Source: Ardenticatenaceae bacterium
GTDB lineage: Bacteria > Chloroflexota > Anaerolineae > Promineifilales > Promineifilaceae
Assembly (NCBI GenBank): GCA_020634415.1
Contig: JACKBT010000023.1
Coordinates: forward strand, 1-64,000
Length of the DNA stretch: 64,000 nt
Direction: 5' to 3'
Part shown: one piece after another, positions 1 through 8,098 of the stretch
Position numbering within the stretch: the first letter of the stretch is position 1
How the letters are laid out: every line of letters begins with the position of its first letter
The notes under the pieces: generated by a model
Told to the model about the DNA's origin: nothing
The model's input: only the letters and a program-made list of their open reading frames with translations
The model's database searches: none
Program-made: the position numbers and the translations under genes

Positions 1-2159
1 TCGACCCAAATACGGCCGTCATGCGCCTGAACAATTGATTTGGCAACATAAAGTTCAATGCCCAAACCAGGTACATTCAATGTCAGCTCATTCTGTGCGC
101 GATAAAAACGGGTAAAAATATAGGGTTGATCCACTTCACTAATGCCCACACCCGTATCCACAATCTGCAAACAAGCCAGGTCATCTTTCTGGAACAGACA
201 AACCGTTACCTTGCCCCCTTCCAGCGTATAAACATGGGCATTTCGCAGAATATTATCAATGGCCCAATCTAAACGCGCCCGATCAGCCATAATCCACAAG
301 TCTGGTGCCAATGTCACTTCAAAGTTAAGTCCCTTGTTTTGCATCTGACTACGCCATTCGTTGGCCCGACTATTGACAATTTCTGTGAAAGAGTGATGTT
401 TTTTCTTAAGCCGCAGCGAACCTTCTTGAATAGAGGTGATATCTATGAGTTTGTTGACGTGATTGACGATTAACTCGGTGCTGTTTTGCAGGATTTCGAC
501 AAATTGTTTTTGCTGCGTTGTCAAATTATCCGCATTTTTGGAGTTAAGCAGGTGAATATAACCCTTCATAGAAGTTAGCGGCGTGCGCAGTTCATGGGAA
601 ATACTGGTGATGAAGCCGTCTTTCAACTGCTCGGATTCCACCTGGCGGGTTTCATCACGCAACACAACCACTCGGCCTAGTTCGCTGCCTTCGGGCGACT
701 TGAAGGGAGATGCCGAAATGCCAAATACTCTACTGCCAACGCGGAAGCGGGTAGGGCGTGGTGCATCTGTGTCTATGGACATCAAGGTATTGACGTTTAG
801 GTCCGATTGAATGATGGCTTTGGACGATTGGAGGTAGGTCGCCGTATTGCTTCCATTTTGGCTGGAGTTTATATGATTTAACAATTTATCGGCCGCAGGA
901 TTGGAAGCAACGATTTCGTTGTCATTGTCAATGACGATAACGGCATCGGCGATGCTGTTCAGAATGGCTTCAAGCTCACTCTTTTGTTCCACCAATTGAC
1001 GGTTGCGTTGGGCCAGGTTTTGGGTCATGGTGTCGAAGGAGGTGGCTAAAACGCCGATTTCGTCTTGTTGTGAAATGTTGGTGCGCTGTTCCAGGTCGCC
1101 CTGGGAAACGGCCGTTGACACCACCACCAACCGCTTCAACGGCTCCGTAATCCGCCGCGCCAACAGCAAGCCAATAATAAACACGGCAAACGTCAGCACC
1201 ACAAACATCACAAAAAATAGATTGCGGCTGGTTGTCGTGCGGGTGGTAATAAAATCGGCCGATAAACCCATGCTAAAAAGGCCAAACGACTGCGCCCGCA
1301 AGCGCCAATCACCAAAAGCCACCAGATAAACCTGACTTAAAACCTCCACCTGGCTCAAAAAAGCCTGGTCATTTTCATTGGCCAGAACCACACTTTCCAC
1401 TTCCTCTGCGGCTTGCAGGCGTTCCAGAACAGCCCCATACTGCTCCGCCGTGCCCGCTAAAGCAGGCAACGTAACATCCGGTTCACCCGCCATTGAAGTT
1501 GCCAGGGCGACCCCCTGTTGGTTATAAAAGGTGACATGCGCCAGAGAGATAGCGGCTAGATTGAGGGCTAATTCACGCAAACTGGTGCCAACCAGGGCCG
1601 CTCCGACAACCTCGCCATTAGCAATCACGGGGGCAACTGTGAACAGCAAATAGTCGGGCGACTCATCAACAAGGAAAATACGCTTGTTCCCATATTCGTC
1701 AATATTGCCCTCCAATACCCACATGACATCTGGCTGACTGGAAAAGTCTACATTGGTGAGAGGTTCGTTTTCTGACTGTTCATCATCCCGCCAACTGACG
1801 ACGGCCACACCTTGTTGGTTTAGCATGTAAACGGCCGTTGCCCGCTCACTCATCGCCACTGACGACACCAACTCCTGTAACGTATCAAACTCCCCATTCA
1901 CCAACGCCTCAGGAATCCCCTCACCCGCCGCCAGCAGGCGCAGCACACCCAGCCGCCTGTCTTCATCAGCCACAATCTGCTGCGCCACCGAACGACCCGC
2001 ATCCAACAGCTGATTCTCTACACGTTCTTGAACCGAACCAACCACTAGCTGGGTAACAATATAAGCGCCAACAGCCGCGACAACCAATGATAGGACAACA
2101 TAAGGCAAAATGATCTTGGCTCCGATGCTGGCTAAAGTTTGTTTGAGATTGCGAATCAT
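1..2159 (-). CDS. sensor histidine kinase, 3' end cut by window edge
   Basis: A membrane sensor kinase read from ATG at 2159; about 719 residues are visible and only the last few are missing. Order seen: a short cytoplasmic N-terminus, one membrane segment (about residues 14-36), a large extracytoplasmic sensor region resembling a Cache domain, a second membrane segment (about 310-333), HAMP, PAS (about 395-505), a HisKA domain with phospho-accepting His522 in SHELRTP, and an HATPase_c domain with N box (DNILRNA), G1 (DTGVGI) and G2 (PGLGIE). The family autophosphorylates on His in response to an extracellular signal and passes phosphate to a response regulator. No response-regulator gene is adjacent, so the partner and signal are unknown. 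A good promoter lies about 80 bases upstream. Confidence 0.93.
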   Translation of the reverse strand, partial: MIRNLKQTLASIGAKIILPYVVLSLVVAAVGAYIVTQLVVGSVQERVENQLLDAGRSVAQQIVADEDRRLGVLRLLAAGEGIPEALVNGEFDTLQELVSSVAMSERATAVYMLNQQGVAVVSWRDDEQSENEPLTNVDFSSQPDVMWVLEGNIDEYGNKRIFLVDESPDYLLFTVAPVIANGEVVGAALVGTSLRELALNLAAISLAHVTFYNQQGVALATSMAGEPDVTLPALAGTAEQYGAVLERLQAAEEVESVVLANENDQAFLSQVEVLSQVYLVAFGDWRLRAQSFGLFSMGLSADFITTRTTTSRNLFFVMFVVLTFAVFIIGLLLARRITEPLKRLVVVSTAVSQGDLEQRTNISQQDEIGVLATSFDTMTQNLAQRNRQLVEQKSELEAILNSIADAVIVIDNDNEIVASNPAADKLLNHINSSQNGSNTATYLQSSKAIIQSDLNVNTLMSIDTDAPRPTRFRVGSRVFGISASPFKSPEGSELGRVVVLRDETRQVESEQLKDGFITSISHELRTPLTSMKGYIHLLNSKNADNLTTQQKQFVEILQNSTELIVNHVNKLIDITSIQEGSLRLKKKHHSFTEIVNSRANEWRSQMQNKGLNFEVTLAPDLWIMADRARLDWAIDNILRNAHVYTLEGGKVTVCLFQKDDLACLQIVDTGVGISEVDQPYIFTRFYRAQNELTLNVPGLGIELYVAKSIVQAHDGRIWV

Positions 2160-2239
2160 AGCCTATATAACGATATATCCTGATTATTGAAGCATATCAG
2201 ACTTAAGATGTTTCTGACGACTATCTAGACTCTCAGGCA

Positions 2240-2268
2240 ATAGTAAACAACGTACAGCATATGGTCAA
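2240..2268 (-). promoter_or_regulatory. sigma70-type promoter of the sensor kinase
   Basis: On the minus strand TTGACC is followed after exactly 17 bases by TACTAT, both close to sigma70 consensus. The element sits in the AT-rich gap between pdxA and the kinase, about 80 bases before the kinase ATG. Prediction from sequence only. Confidence 0.5.
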
Positions 2269-2295
2269 AAAATACCACCACTATTTGCGCTCTTT

Positions 2296-3297
2296 TCACA
2301 TTGTTTTGCTCATTGGCCCCACCATAAACGCCGCCACTTTAATCGCCTCAATCATATTCGTCGCATCAGCCATGCCCTGTCCAGCAATATCAAAAGCCGT
2401 ACCATGATCCACAGAGGTGCGGATGATGGGCAGACCGGTGGTCACACTCACCGTGCGGTTAAAGTCATAAGTTTTGGCGGCAATATGGCCTTGGTCATGG
2501 TAAAGGGAGATGACGGCATCGTAACGGCCGTTCAACGCCTGGTGAAAAATCGAATCAGCCCCCACAGGGCCAAGCACATCCCAGCCCCGTGCCTGTGCAG
2601 TGGCAATAGCCGGCTGCAGCACCTCAATCTCCTCATTGCCAAACAGCCCACCATCCCCCGCATGGGGATTCAGACCAGCCACGCCAATCACTGGCCGCTC
2701 AATCCCCATCCTCGCCAAAACCTCCCGTGCATGAGCCAATAAATGCAGCAGTCCTTCCTGGCTAATCGCGTCAATGGCCTTTTTCAGCGACAGATGGCGC
2801 GTGAGGAAAAAGATACGCATCTTGTCCACCACAAACATCGTCTCCACCTGCGACTTAAAAGCCGCGCCCAAAATCTCGGTGTGGCCGGGGTACTTTACCC
2901 CGGCGGCCCGCATTGCTTCTTTATTAATGGGGGCAGTCACAATCGCGTCAATCGTGCCTTGATTGCCCAGCGCAGCGGCCGTTTCCACATAAGCCACACT
3001 ATCCCGCCCCGTATGCGCCGCAATCTCACCCCAGGCAAAATCGGCCGTTGTCAGCGACCCTACCTGATAAACAGGCACATAGTGGGGCGATGAAGCCCAT
3101 TCACCCAGATCAGTAAACAAAGGCAACGCCATATCTAACTTTAATTGCGCAGCCATGCCGGCCAATATGGCCTGCGAGCCAACAATCATCAGCCTTGCCT
3201 GGTCGTGCAGTTCTGGCAAAGCAAGTGCCTTCAAGGTAATCTCCGGCCCAATGCCCGCCGGATCGCCCATTGTGATTGCCAAAATTGGTTTCATCAT
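2296..3297 (-). CDS. pdxA: 4-hydroxythreonine-4-phosphate dehydrogenase PdxA
   Basis: PdxA oxidises 4-phosphohydroxy-L-threonine with NAD+ in the DXP-dependent route to pyridoxal phosphate. The protein has 333 residues, the usual family length. It opens with AITMGDPAGIGPEI and carries VTAPINKEA, PGHTE (metal-binding His), GLNPHAGDGG and YHDQGH, the conserved metal and substrate-site segments. AAAGGAG lies just before two adjacent ATG codons; the second (MKPILAIT) has the better spacing. No pdxJ or other vitamin B6 gene is next to it. Some PdxA2 paralogues act on sugar-acid phosphates, so the substrate is known by family only. Confidence 0.95.
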   Translation of the reverse strand: MMKPILAITMGDPAGIGPEITLKALALPELHDQARLMIVGSQAILAGMAAQLKLDMALPLFTDLGEWASSPHYVPVYQVGSLTTADFAWGEIAAHTGRDSVAYVETAAALGNQGTIDAIVTAPINKEAMRAAGVKYPGHTEILGAAFKSQVETMFVVDKMRIFFLTRHLSLKKAIDAISQEGLLHLLAHAREVLARMGIERPVIGVAGLNPHAGDGGLFGNEEIEVLQPAIATAQARGWDVLGPVGADSIFHQALNGRYDAVISLYHDQGHIAAKTYDFNRTVSVTTGLPIIRTSVDHGTAFDIAGQGMADATNMIEAIKVAAFMVGPMSKTM

Positions 3298-3369
3298 TTT
3301 CTCCTTTCGACTTTCTACCCAGGTTGCTCTAGTATATCATTGGCACGGCAACCAACCGAACTGGAGACA

Positions 3370-4149
3370 ATGGATGGCAGGACAACAAGCGAGGCGGCCA
3401 TGACAAGCACAATCGCTCATCAGGCAGATGGGATGATGGCGCAGTTATTGGCTTTGGAAACGGCCGTTTCCCCCATCCAACCGCCTCCGCCCAACGAACC
3501 CTGCTTCACCCACGTTCCTGGCTCTACCCCCATTCTGCTGTCGGCCCCCCACAGTGCCTCCCATTGGCGCAACGGCCGTCTCAAAAAAGAAGAAGGCTTC
3601 ACCGCCGCCATCGTCCGTTACGTGGCCGCCCGCACCGGCGCACACGCCTTCTACACCCACTACCAATCCGCCCGTGACCCCAATTGGCACAAAGAAGCCC
3701 CCTACAAACAAGCCCTAAAACAAATTCTCAACCAGCACCCCATCCACTTCGTTCTCGACATTCATGGCATGTCCAACCGCCACAAAATTGGGCTGGCGTT
3801 GGGGACGATAAACGGCCGTAGCTGCCCCCCAGACCACGAACGGCACATCGTCCACACCCTCGTTAGCAGCGGGTTTGCCCCCACCACCTCCGCCCAAGCC
3901 CGCCAGCTAACCGAACTCGATTGGCTGCGTTTCGTCGTCAACCACCCCCGTTTTACCGGCGGCGTAACCAGCCACACCGTCACCCGCTTTGTCTCTCAAG
4001 ACGTGGGCATCCCCGCCGCCCAATTAGAACTCTGTACGCTGCTGCGCGTCGTGCCAGCCGCTTACCAGGATTATGAAGGTTTATGGGGAGGAGTGACAAC
4101 GGCCGTTACCACCCTCATCACCCTCGTCCAAACCCTGCCCCACTGTTAA
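3370..4149 (+). CDS. N-formylglutamate amidohydrolase-like protein
   Basis: About 259 residues, divergent from pdxA. SAPHSASHWRNG, EEGF and DIHGM match the zinc-site segments of the N-formylglutamate amidohydrolase (HutG/FGase) family, which hydrolyses N-formyl-L-glutamate or related N-acyl substrates; the His and Asp residues in APHS and DIHGM would bind metal. No histidine-degradation genes are nearby, so the physiological substrate is open. The frame is open back to 3145 inside pdxA, but the region before 3370 has no family similarity. ATG at 3370 (short-spaced GGAG) and ATG at 3400 are both possible starts. Confidence 0.75.
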   Translation: MDGRTTSEAAMTSTIAHQADGMMAQLLALETAVSPIQPPPPNEPCFTHVPGSTPILLSAPHSASHWRNGRLKKEEGFTAAIVRYVAARTGAHAFYTHYQSARDPNWHKEAPYKQALKQILNQHPIHFVLDIHGMSNRHKIGLALGTINGRSCPPDHERHIVHTLVSSGFAPTTSAQARQLTELDWLRFVVNHPRFTGGVTSHTVTRFVSQDVGIPAAQLELCTLLRVVPAAYQDYEGLWGGVTTAVTTLITLVQTLPHC

Positions 4150-4210
4150 CACATTTCTAGCAAACCTCATACATTTTTCTAACACAGCCTGCACAAAATA
4201 GAAACTGTAT

Positions 4211-4226
4211 GGCACTTAAGAGTGCC
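4211..4226. promoter_or_regulatory. inverted repeat upstream of hsp20
   Basis: GGCACT and AGTGCC flank a TAAG loop in the leader of hsp20. The core is reminiscent of half of a CIRCE heat-shock operator (GCACTC/GAGTGC) but lacks its 9-base spacer, so a heat-shock operator role is only a suggestion. Confidence 0.3.
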
Positions 4227-4265
4227 CTTGTAATGGAGAAAAATTTAGCAAATTGGAGGTATAAA

Positions 4266-4730
4266 ATGAACAGATTATTGCGTTGGAACCCTACACGAGA
4301 AATGATGACCTTTCGGAACGAATTTGACCGCTTATTTGAAAACTTCCTGGATTTACCCCAACTCCAAGAAAATCGCGGTCTCGACTGGGGCCTCGCCCTG
4401 GATGTAGCCGAAAACGACCAAGCCTACACCATCAAGGCTTCCGTCCCCGGTGTCAACCCCGACGATATTGACATCACCCTCTCCGACAACGTCCTCACCA
4501 TCAAAGGCGAATTCAAAGAGGAAAAGAACGTTGAAGAGGAAAAATACCATCTGCGCGAGCGTCGCTTCGGCAGCTTTGGCCGCAGCCTCACCCTCCCCGT
4601 CGCCGTCAATGCCGAGGCCGTAGAAGCCAACTACGACAATGGGGTACTCACCCTCACTGTCCCCAAGGCCGAAGAAGTAAAACCCAAGCGCATCACCATC
4701 AAAGCCAACCAACCTGTCCTCGAAGGATAA
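4266..4730 (+). CDS. Hsp20/alpha-crystallin small heat-shock protein
   Basis: A 154-residue small heat-shock protein that would hold unfolding proteins in a refoldable state as an ATP-independent oligomeric chaperone. The short N-terminal arm (RWNPTREMMTFRNEFDRLF) is followed by an alpha-crystallin domain (about residues 45-135) with YTIKASVPGV, LTIKGE and RRFGSFGRSLTLP, and a C-terminal tail. The start is set by GGAGGT five bases before ATG 4266; an in-frame ATG at 4209 has no such site. It stands alone and is closed by a strong terminator. An inverted repeat in the leader may be its operator. Confidence 0.95.
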   Translation: MNRLLRWNPTREMMTFRNEFDRLFENFLDLPQLQENRGLDWGLALDVAENDQAYTIKASVPGVNPDDIDITLSDNVLTIKGEFKEEKNVEEEKYHLRERRFGSFGRSLTLPVAVNAEAVEANYDNGVLTLTVPKAEEVKPKRITIKANQPVLEG

Positions 4731-4749
4731 TGTAAGTCACCAACACCCA

Positions 4750-4785
4750 GACCTCTGAGGTCTTCAAGACCTCAGAGGTCTTTTT
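4750..4785 (+). terminator. rho-independent terminator of hsp20
   Basis: A perfect 15-base inverted repeat (left 4750-4764, right 4766-4780; the true loop opens within it) followed by five T. It lies 20 bases after the hsp20 stop, between two convergent genes. The T run serves the plus strand. Confidence 0.9.
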
Positions 4786-4791
4786 GCTTCC

Positions 4792-5844
4792 CTAGCTCGC
4801 CCAATCCGGCACAACATACCCATCCGTCCCCCAAATCAATCCTGCCTCCGTCGCCACATCGGACAGCAGCGGCCACAAATGCACACCCGGGCACACCGTC
4901 GCCTCTGGCTGAAAGCCGCGATGCCCCGCCAAATGCATAATCCCCACCGTGTCCCGCAAATAGACAGCCACCTGGTGCAAGCTGTTCAACTGCGCCATTA
5001 CCGGCTGGACAATTTCAAAATTGCCCAACAAGCAGATGCCGACTGTGCCGGTGTTATAGCCGCCCGTATGAGCACCGCGCTCGTTTAACGGCCGTCCCTC
5101 ATACACCTGCCCCAGCCCATCCACCAAAAAGTGATAACCCACATCGCCAAAACCATTCTCCAAAATGTGCAGCCGCTGAATCTCACGCGGCCCCGCTAAA
5201 TAATCCAGCGCCGAATGGTGTACCACCAATGTGTTTAACCAATCAGACAGCGGCTCAGGGTAAATCAGGTGTCCGATGGGATTGGTTTCCGCGTCAAATG
5301 CACCCGCCTCATCACTCGTCTGCCAATTGGCCGCCCCCGCACCCCAACCTGCCCGCGTGATGAGGTCAAACTGGCCCAACGGCCGTTTCTCTCCCGTCAC
5401 CTCACCTTGCACCCAACCATCCGGTATCTCCTCCGTCGCCGAAAAGGGTGGCAGCTTTTGTACGGCCGTTACCTGCTCACCCTCCACCCAAATCACCACC
5501 GAGTCATCCACTGCCACTTGTATCTCCACCGCCAACTCAAACTGGCGGGTGCCCACTGGTGCGGCCAACATCACAGAACGCTCATCAATCGCCGCCACCA
5601 CCCCGCCAAAATGGGGCATCTCTTGCCGCACAATGGTTGGTTCTAGCAATGGGGTAACGGCCGTTCGCAAAGTCGGCGTGGGCACAAAGGTTGGTGTAAG
5701 CATGGGAGAGATGGGTGGGGGAACGGCCGTTGCCCCACCACCTTCATTCACACCACAAGCTGCCAGTAAAACGGCCGTTCCCCCCGCCACCAAAAACCGT
5801 CGCCGCGAATATCCACACAAATCACACATAAACGCTCCAATCAC
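4792..5844 (-). CDS. Tat-exported lipoprotein N-acetylmuramoyl-L-alanine amidase (PGRP/Amidase_2)
   Basis: 350 residues. The N-terminus has a twin-arginine motif (SRRRFL), a hydrophobic stretch and a lipobox-like LAAC, so it is probably a Tat-exported lipoprotein. A Thr/Pro linker follows, then a beta-rich middle region, and from about residue 205 a PGRP/Amidase_2 domain. Zinc ligands appear in VVHHSA, AGHRGF and TVCPG, the His-His-Cys set typical of the family. YHFLVDGLGQVYEGRP and NTGTVGICLLG are further family hallmarks. The enzyme would cut the amide between N-acetylmuramic acid and L-alanine of peptidoglycan in the envelope. Convergent with hsp20. MCDLC, five residues in, is an alternative start. 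Confidence 0.9.
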   Translation of the reverse strand: MIGAFMCDLCGYSRRRFLVAGGTAVLLAACGVNEGGGATAVPPPISPMLTPTFVPTPTLRTAVTPLLEPTIVRQEMPHFGGVVAAIDERSVMLAAPVGTRQFELAVEIQVAVDDSVVIWVEGEQVTAVQKLPPFSATEEIPDGWVQGEVTGEKRPLGQFDLITRAGWGAGAANWQTSDEAGAFDAETNPIGHLIYPEPLSDWLNTLVVHHSALDYLAGPREIQRLHILENGFGDVGYHFLVDGLGQVYEGRPLNERGAHTGGYNTGTVGICLLGNFEIVQPVMAQLNSLHQVAVYLRDTVGIMHLAGHRGFQPEATVCPGVHLWPLLSDVATEAGLIWGTDGYVVPDWAS

Positions 5845-5889
5845 TTATAATGGAGCGCATGATACCACAAATCAAATAGAGCTAACTTG

Positions 5890-5917
5890 TTGCATCATGT
5901 TTTCAGTTGAATACAAA
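5890..5917 (+). promoter_or_regulatory. possible promoter of the small membrane protein
   Basis: TTGCAT and TACAAA are separated by 16 bases in an AT-rich gap, about 30 bases before ATG 5948. The match to the -10 consensus is moderate. Confidence 0.33.
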
Positions 5918-5947
5918 AATGTCTAAAACAAGAGGCTAAAGACCAAG

Positions 5948-6232
5948 ATGAATTTTTTGTTAGTTATAATCATAATTTCCGGTATTGGAGGAGGGTATAA
6001 TCTGTTCAAGATCGGGAAAACTTTTCAATTAGAGAATAAAAAAAAGCCAAAAGATTTGCAAAAGATCAGGAAATTGTACTTTCGTTTGATACTTAATAGT
6101 CTCGTGTTTGGTGTGCCATTAGGAGCTTTATTTGTTAATAGTTGGAGCCAGATCAATGGTTCATGGATAGCTCTCCCCTGTTTTAGCACAGTGTTCATGT
6201 TAGGTTCAATAAGGTACCTAAAGGCTCTATAA
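5948..6232 (+). CDS. small AT-rich membrane protein, function unknown
   Basis: 94 residues with hydrophobic segments near residues 2-18, 47-65 and 74-90 and a Lys-rich stretch between the first two; probably a three-span inner-membrane protein with the basic loop in the cytoplasm. I recognise no family. Codon use is strikingly AT-rich (AAA, TTA, ATA) compared with its neighbours, and the gene contains no copy of the ACGGCCGT octamer that peppers the window, both signs of recent acquisition. It ends six bases before the next ORF, so the two may be cotranscribed. Confidence 0.6.
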   Translation: MNFLLVIIIISGIGGGYNLFKIGKTFQLENKKKPKDLQKIRKLYFRLILNSLVFGVPLGALFVNSWSQINGSWIALPCFSTVFMLGSIRYLKAL

Positions 6233-6237
6233 ATTAG

Positions 6238-7074
6238 ATGAAAGCACGCTACAAAAAACTTGGTTTGCTACTAGCACTAACCCTCCTCCTCATTGCCTGC
6301 ACGGCCGTTTCCCCCACTACCTCTCCCCCCACCTACCTCCCCTACATCATCCGCCTCGCCACCGTCTGGCAGCCCGCACCAGGCACAAGCTGGCAGTGGC
6401 AGCTTAGCGGCACCATAGACACCAGCTACGACGTAGCCATGTACGACATAGACCTCTTCGACGCGCCTCAAGCCACCATAGATCAACTGCATCAAGACGG
6501 CCGTATCGTCATCTGCTACTTCAGCGCGGGCAGTTGGGAAGATTGGCGCGACGATGCTGGTGATTTCCCAACGGCCGTTCTCGGCAATCCCCTCGATGGC
6601 TGGCCCGGCGAAAAATGGCTCGACATCCGCCAAATAGACAGCCTCCGCCCCATCATGCAAGCCCGCCTGGACTTAGCCGTCGCCAAACAGTGCGATGGCA
6701 TCGAACCCGACAACGTAGACGGCTACACAAACCACAGTGGCTTCCCCCTCACCGCCGCCCACCAACTCACCTACAACATCTGGCTAGCCGACCAAGCCCA
6801 CAGCCGCAGCCTCTCCATCGGCCTCAAAAACGACCTCGACCAAATCCCTGCTCTCCAGCCCCATTTCGACTGGGCACTCAACGAACAATGCTTCCAATAC
6901 GACGAATGTGACCTGCTCCTGCCCTTCATCCAGGCCAACAAAGCCGTCTTCGGCGTGGAATACGAAGAAGAAAACGCCGACCCCGCCGACTTCTGCCCCC
7001 AAGCCAACGCCCTCAACCTCGACTGGCTCCTCAAGCGCTACGACCTGGACAGCTTTCGTGTCGCTTGTCGGTAA
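6238..7074 (+). CDS. GH114-type (endo-alpha-1,4-polygalactosaminidase-like) lipoprotein
   Basis: 278 residues. A lipoprotein signal (LLLALTLLLIAC, acylated Cys about 21) and a short Thr/Pro linker precede a TIM-barrel domain. VWQPAPGTSWQWQLSG, YDIDLFD, VICYFSAGSWEDWR, GIEPDNVDGY and NEQCFQYDEC match the GH114/TM1410 family, whose characterised member cleaves galactosaminogalactan; Asp and Glu in YDIDLFD and GIEPDN are the likely acids. It would act outside the cell on a polysaccharide, perhaps a biofilm or sheath polymer. The start follows the small membrane gene with no clear ribosome site. A repeat array begins at its stop codon. Confidence 0.87.
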   Translation: MKARYKKLGLLLALTLLLIACTAVSPTTSPPTYLPYIIRLATVWQPAPGTSWQWQLSGTIDTSYDVAMYDIDLFDAPQATIDQLHQDGRIVICYFSAGSWEDWRDDAGDFPTAVLGNPLDGWPGEKWLDIRQIDSLRPIMQARLDLAVAKQCDGIEPDNVDGYTNHSGFPLTAAHQLTYNIWLADQAHSRSLSIGLKNDLDQIPALQPHFDWALNEQCFQYDECDLLLPFIQANKAVFGVEYEEENADPADFCPQANALNLDWLLKRYDLDSFRVACR

Positions 7075-7155
7075 TCGGTTAGCCGTAATTCGTTATCGGT
7101 TAGCCGTAATCCGATCACCGTTCACCGTTCACCGATTACCGTTCACCGATCACCA
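7071..7155. repeat. short tandem repeat array, TTCACCG/ACCGTTC type
   Basis: Degenerate units such as GGTTAGCCGTAATTC on the left and TTCACCG/TTACCG on the right, partly self-complementary. It fills the gap between the GH114 gene and the methyltransferase. The same unit recurs at 9056-9118 and 61135-61169. Confidence 0.8.
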
Positions 7156-7171
7156 ATGTTATACTTCCCCC

Positions 7172-7999
7172 ATGAACAGCCCACGCTTCCAGGGAACCCT
7201 CAACTACCTCTACGCCCACTGGCCGGAGTACGCCGCCGTTTACGGCAGCCTCATTTTAGCCCTGGTTTTTATGGGCATCAGCGCCCAGCGCGGCTGGTTC
7301 GGCTACATCCCCCTCACCTTTGCCCTCATCCTCATCCTGCTCTACTTCCTGCTGGCCTCCCTCTGGGCCGCCCATTGGCAGTTCGACCGTGACGGCCTGC
7401 GCCCCCATCAAGTTCTGTTCGAGATGGCTCGCCTGCGCCCCACCGACCACTTTGTCTATATTGATGTGGGGTTGAGGAGACGGCCGTTATCCCTCGCCAA
7501 TCAACTCACCACCGGCCACCTCACCATCATAGACATCTACAACCCCCAATGGACACCCAGCCGCGCCCTCGCCCGCTGGCGCAGCCGCATGAGACCCCCC
7601 ACCGCCGACCCCCGCCTCACCTGGCACGTCGGCAACTTCAACCTCCTGCCCCTGCCCGACAGCAGCACCTCCGTCATCATCCTCTGCCAGATCGCCAGCG
7701 AACTGTGGCAAGATGGCGACCGCGTTACCCTACTCAGTGAAATCAAGCGCGTCTTAACCCCAGACGGCCGTCTCTACATCGCCGAAAAAGTCCGCAGCCA
7801 AACCACCTGGCTCACCACCGGCCCCGCCGCCCTCACCACCCCCACCGCCGACTACTGGCGGCAAATCCTCCGCGAAAGCGGCTTCCACGTCCGCCAAGAA
7901 AAAAACCTCGGCGGCGGCCTCATCCGCTGCTTCACCAACGCCAAACAAACCGCCAGCCAAATCCAGCAGCTCGCCTTCAACCTGGATTTAGGGGAGTAA
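7172..7999 (+). CDS. membrane-anchored SAM-dependent methyltransferase-like protein
   Basis: 275 residues from ATG 7172. Two adjacent hydrophobic segments (about residues 20-65) anchor the N-terminus. The soluble part resembles a class I methyltransferase: an initial strand at HFVYIDVG, a second acidic strand end (IIDIYN), and after it VIILCQIASELWQD and IKRVLTPDGRLYIAEK, the usual motif IV and post-motif pattern. The canonical glycine-rich motif I is weak, so SAM binding is inferred and the substrate unknown. The frame stays open to 6908 inside the previous gene, but that extension is a shadow of it. Confidence 0.65.
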   Translation: MNSPRFQGTLNYLYAHWPEYAAVYGSLILALVFMGISAQRGWFGYIPLTFALILILLYFLLASLWAAHWQFDRDGLRPHQVLFEMARLRPTDHFVYIDVGLRRRPLSLANQLTTGHLTIIDIYNPQWTPSRALARWRSRMRPPTADPRLTWHVGNFNLLPLPDSSTSVIILCQIASELWQDGDRVTLLSEIKRVLTPDGRLYIAEKVRSQTTWLTTGPAALTTPTADYWRQILRESGFHVRQEKNLGGGLIRCFTNAKQTASQIQQLAFNLDLGE

Positions 8000-8021
8000 T
8001 AGTGAAAGCTATTGACACTAC

Positions 8022-8096
8022 GGGGAGACTAGAGACTAGAGACTGGGGACTATGGGGCTTTCAGTCTCCAGTCTCCAGTCTCCAGTCCCCAATTTA
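8022..8096. repeat. heptamer-like repeat dyad (GGAGACT/AGTCTCC)
   Basis: Left arm of repeated GAGACTA/GAGACTG units and right arm of repeated AGTCTCC units, able to form a long hairpin between the methyltransferase stop and ATG 8099. No T run follows. Confidence 0.85.
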
Positions 8097-8098
8097 AC

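Noticed and set aside
2404..3093. Plus-strand ORFs opposite pdxA
   Set aside because: Their translations are rich in Arg, His and Pro as expected of antisense frames, and the minus-strand frame is an unmistakable PdxA.
3145..3369. N-terminal extension of the N-formylglutamate amidohydrolase-like ORF
   Set aside because: It overlaps pdxA on the other strand and shows no family similarity; family sequence begins well after ATG 3370.
6908..7171. Upstream extension of the membrane-anchored methyltransferase ORF
   Set aside because: A shadow frame of the GH114 gene plus translated repeat; the protein proper starts at ATG 7172.
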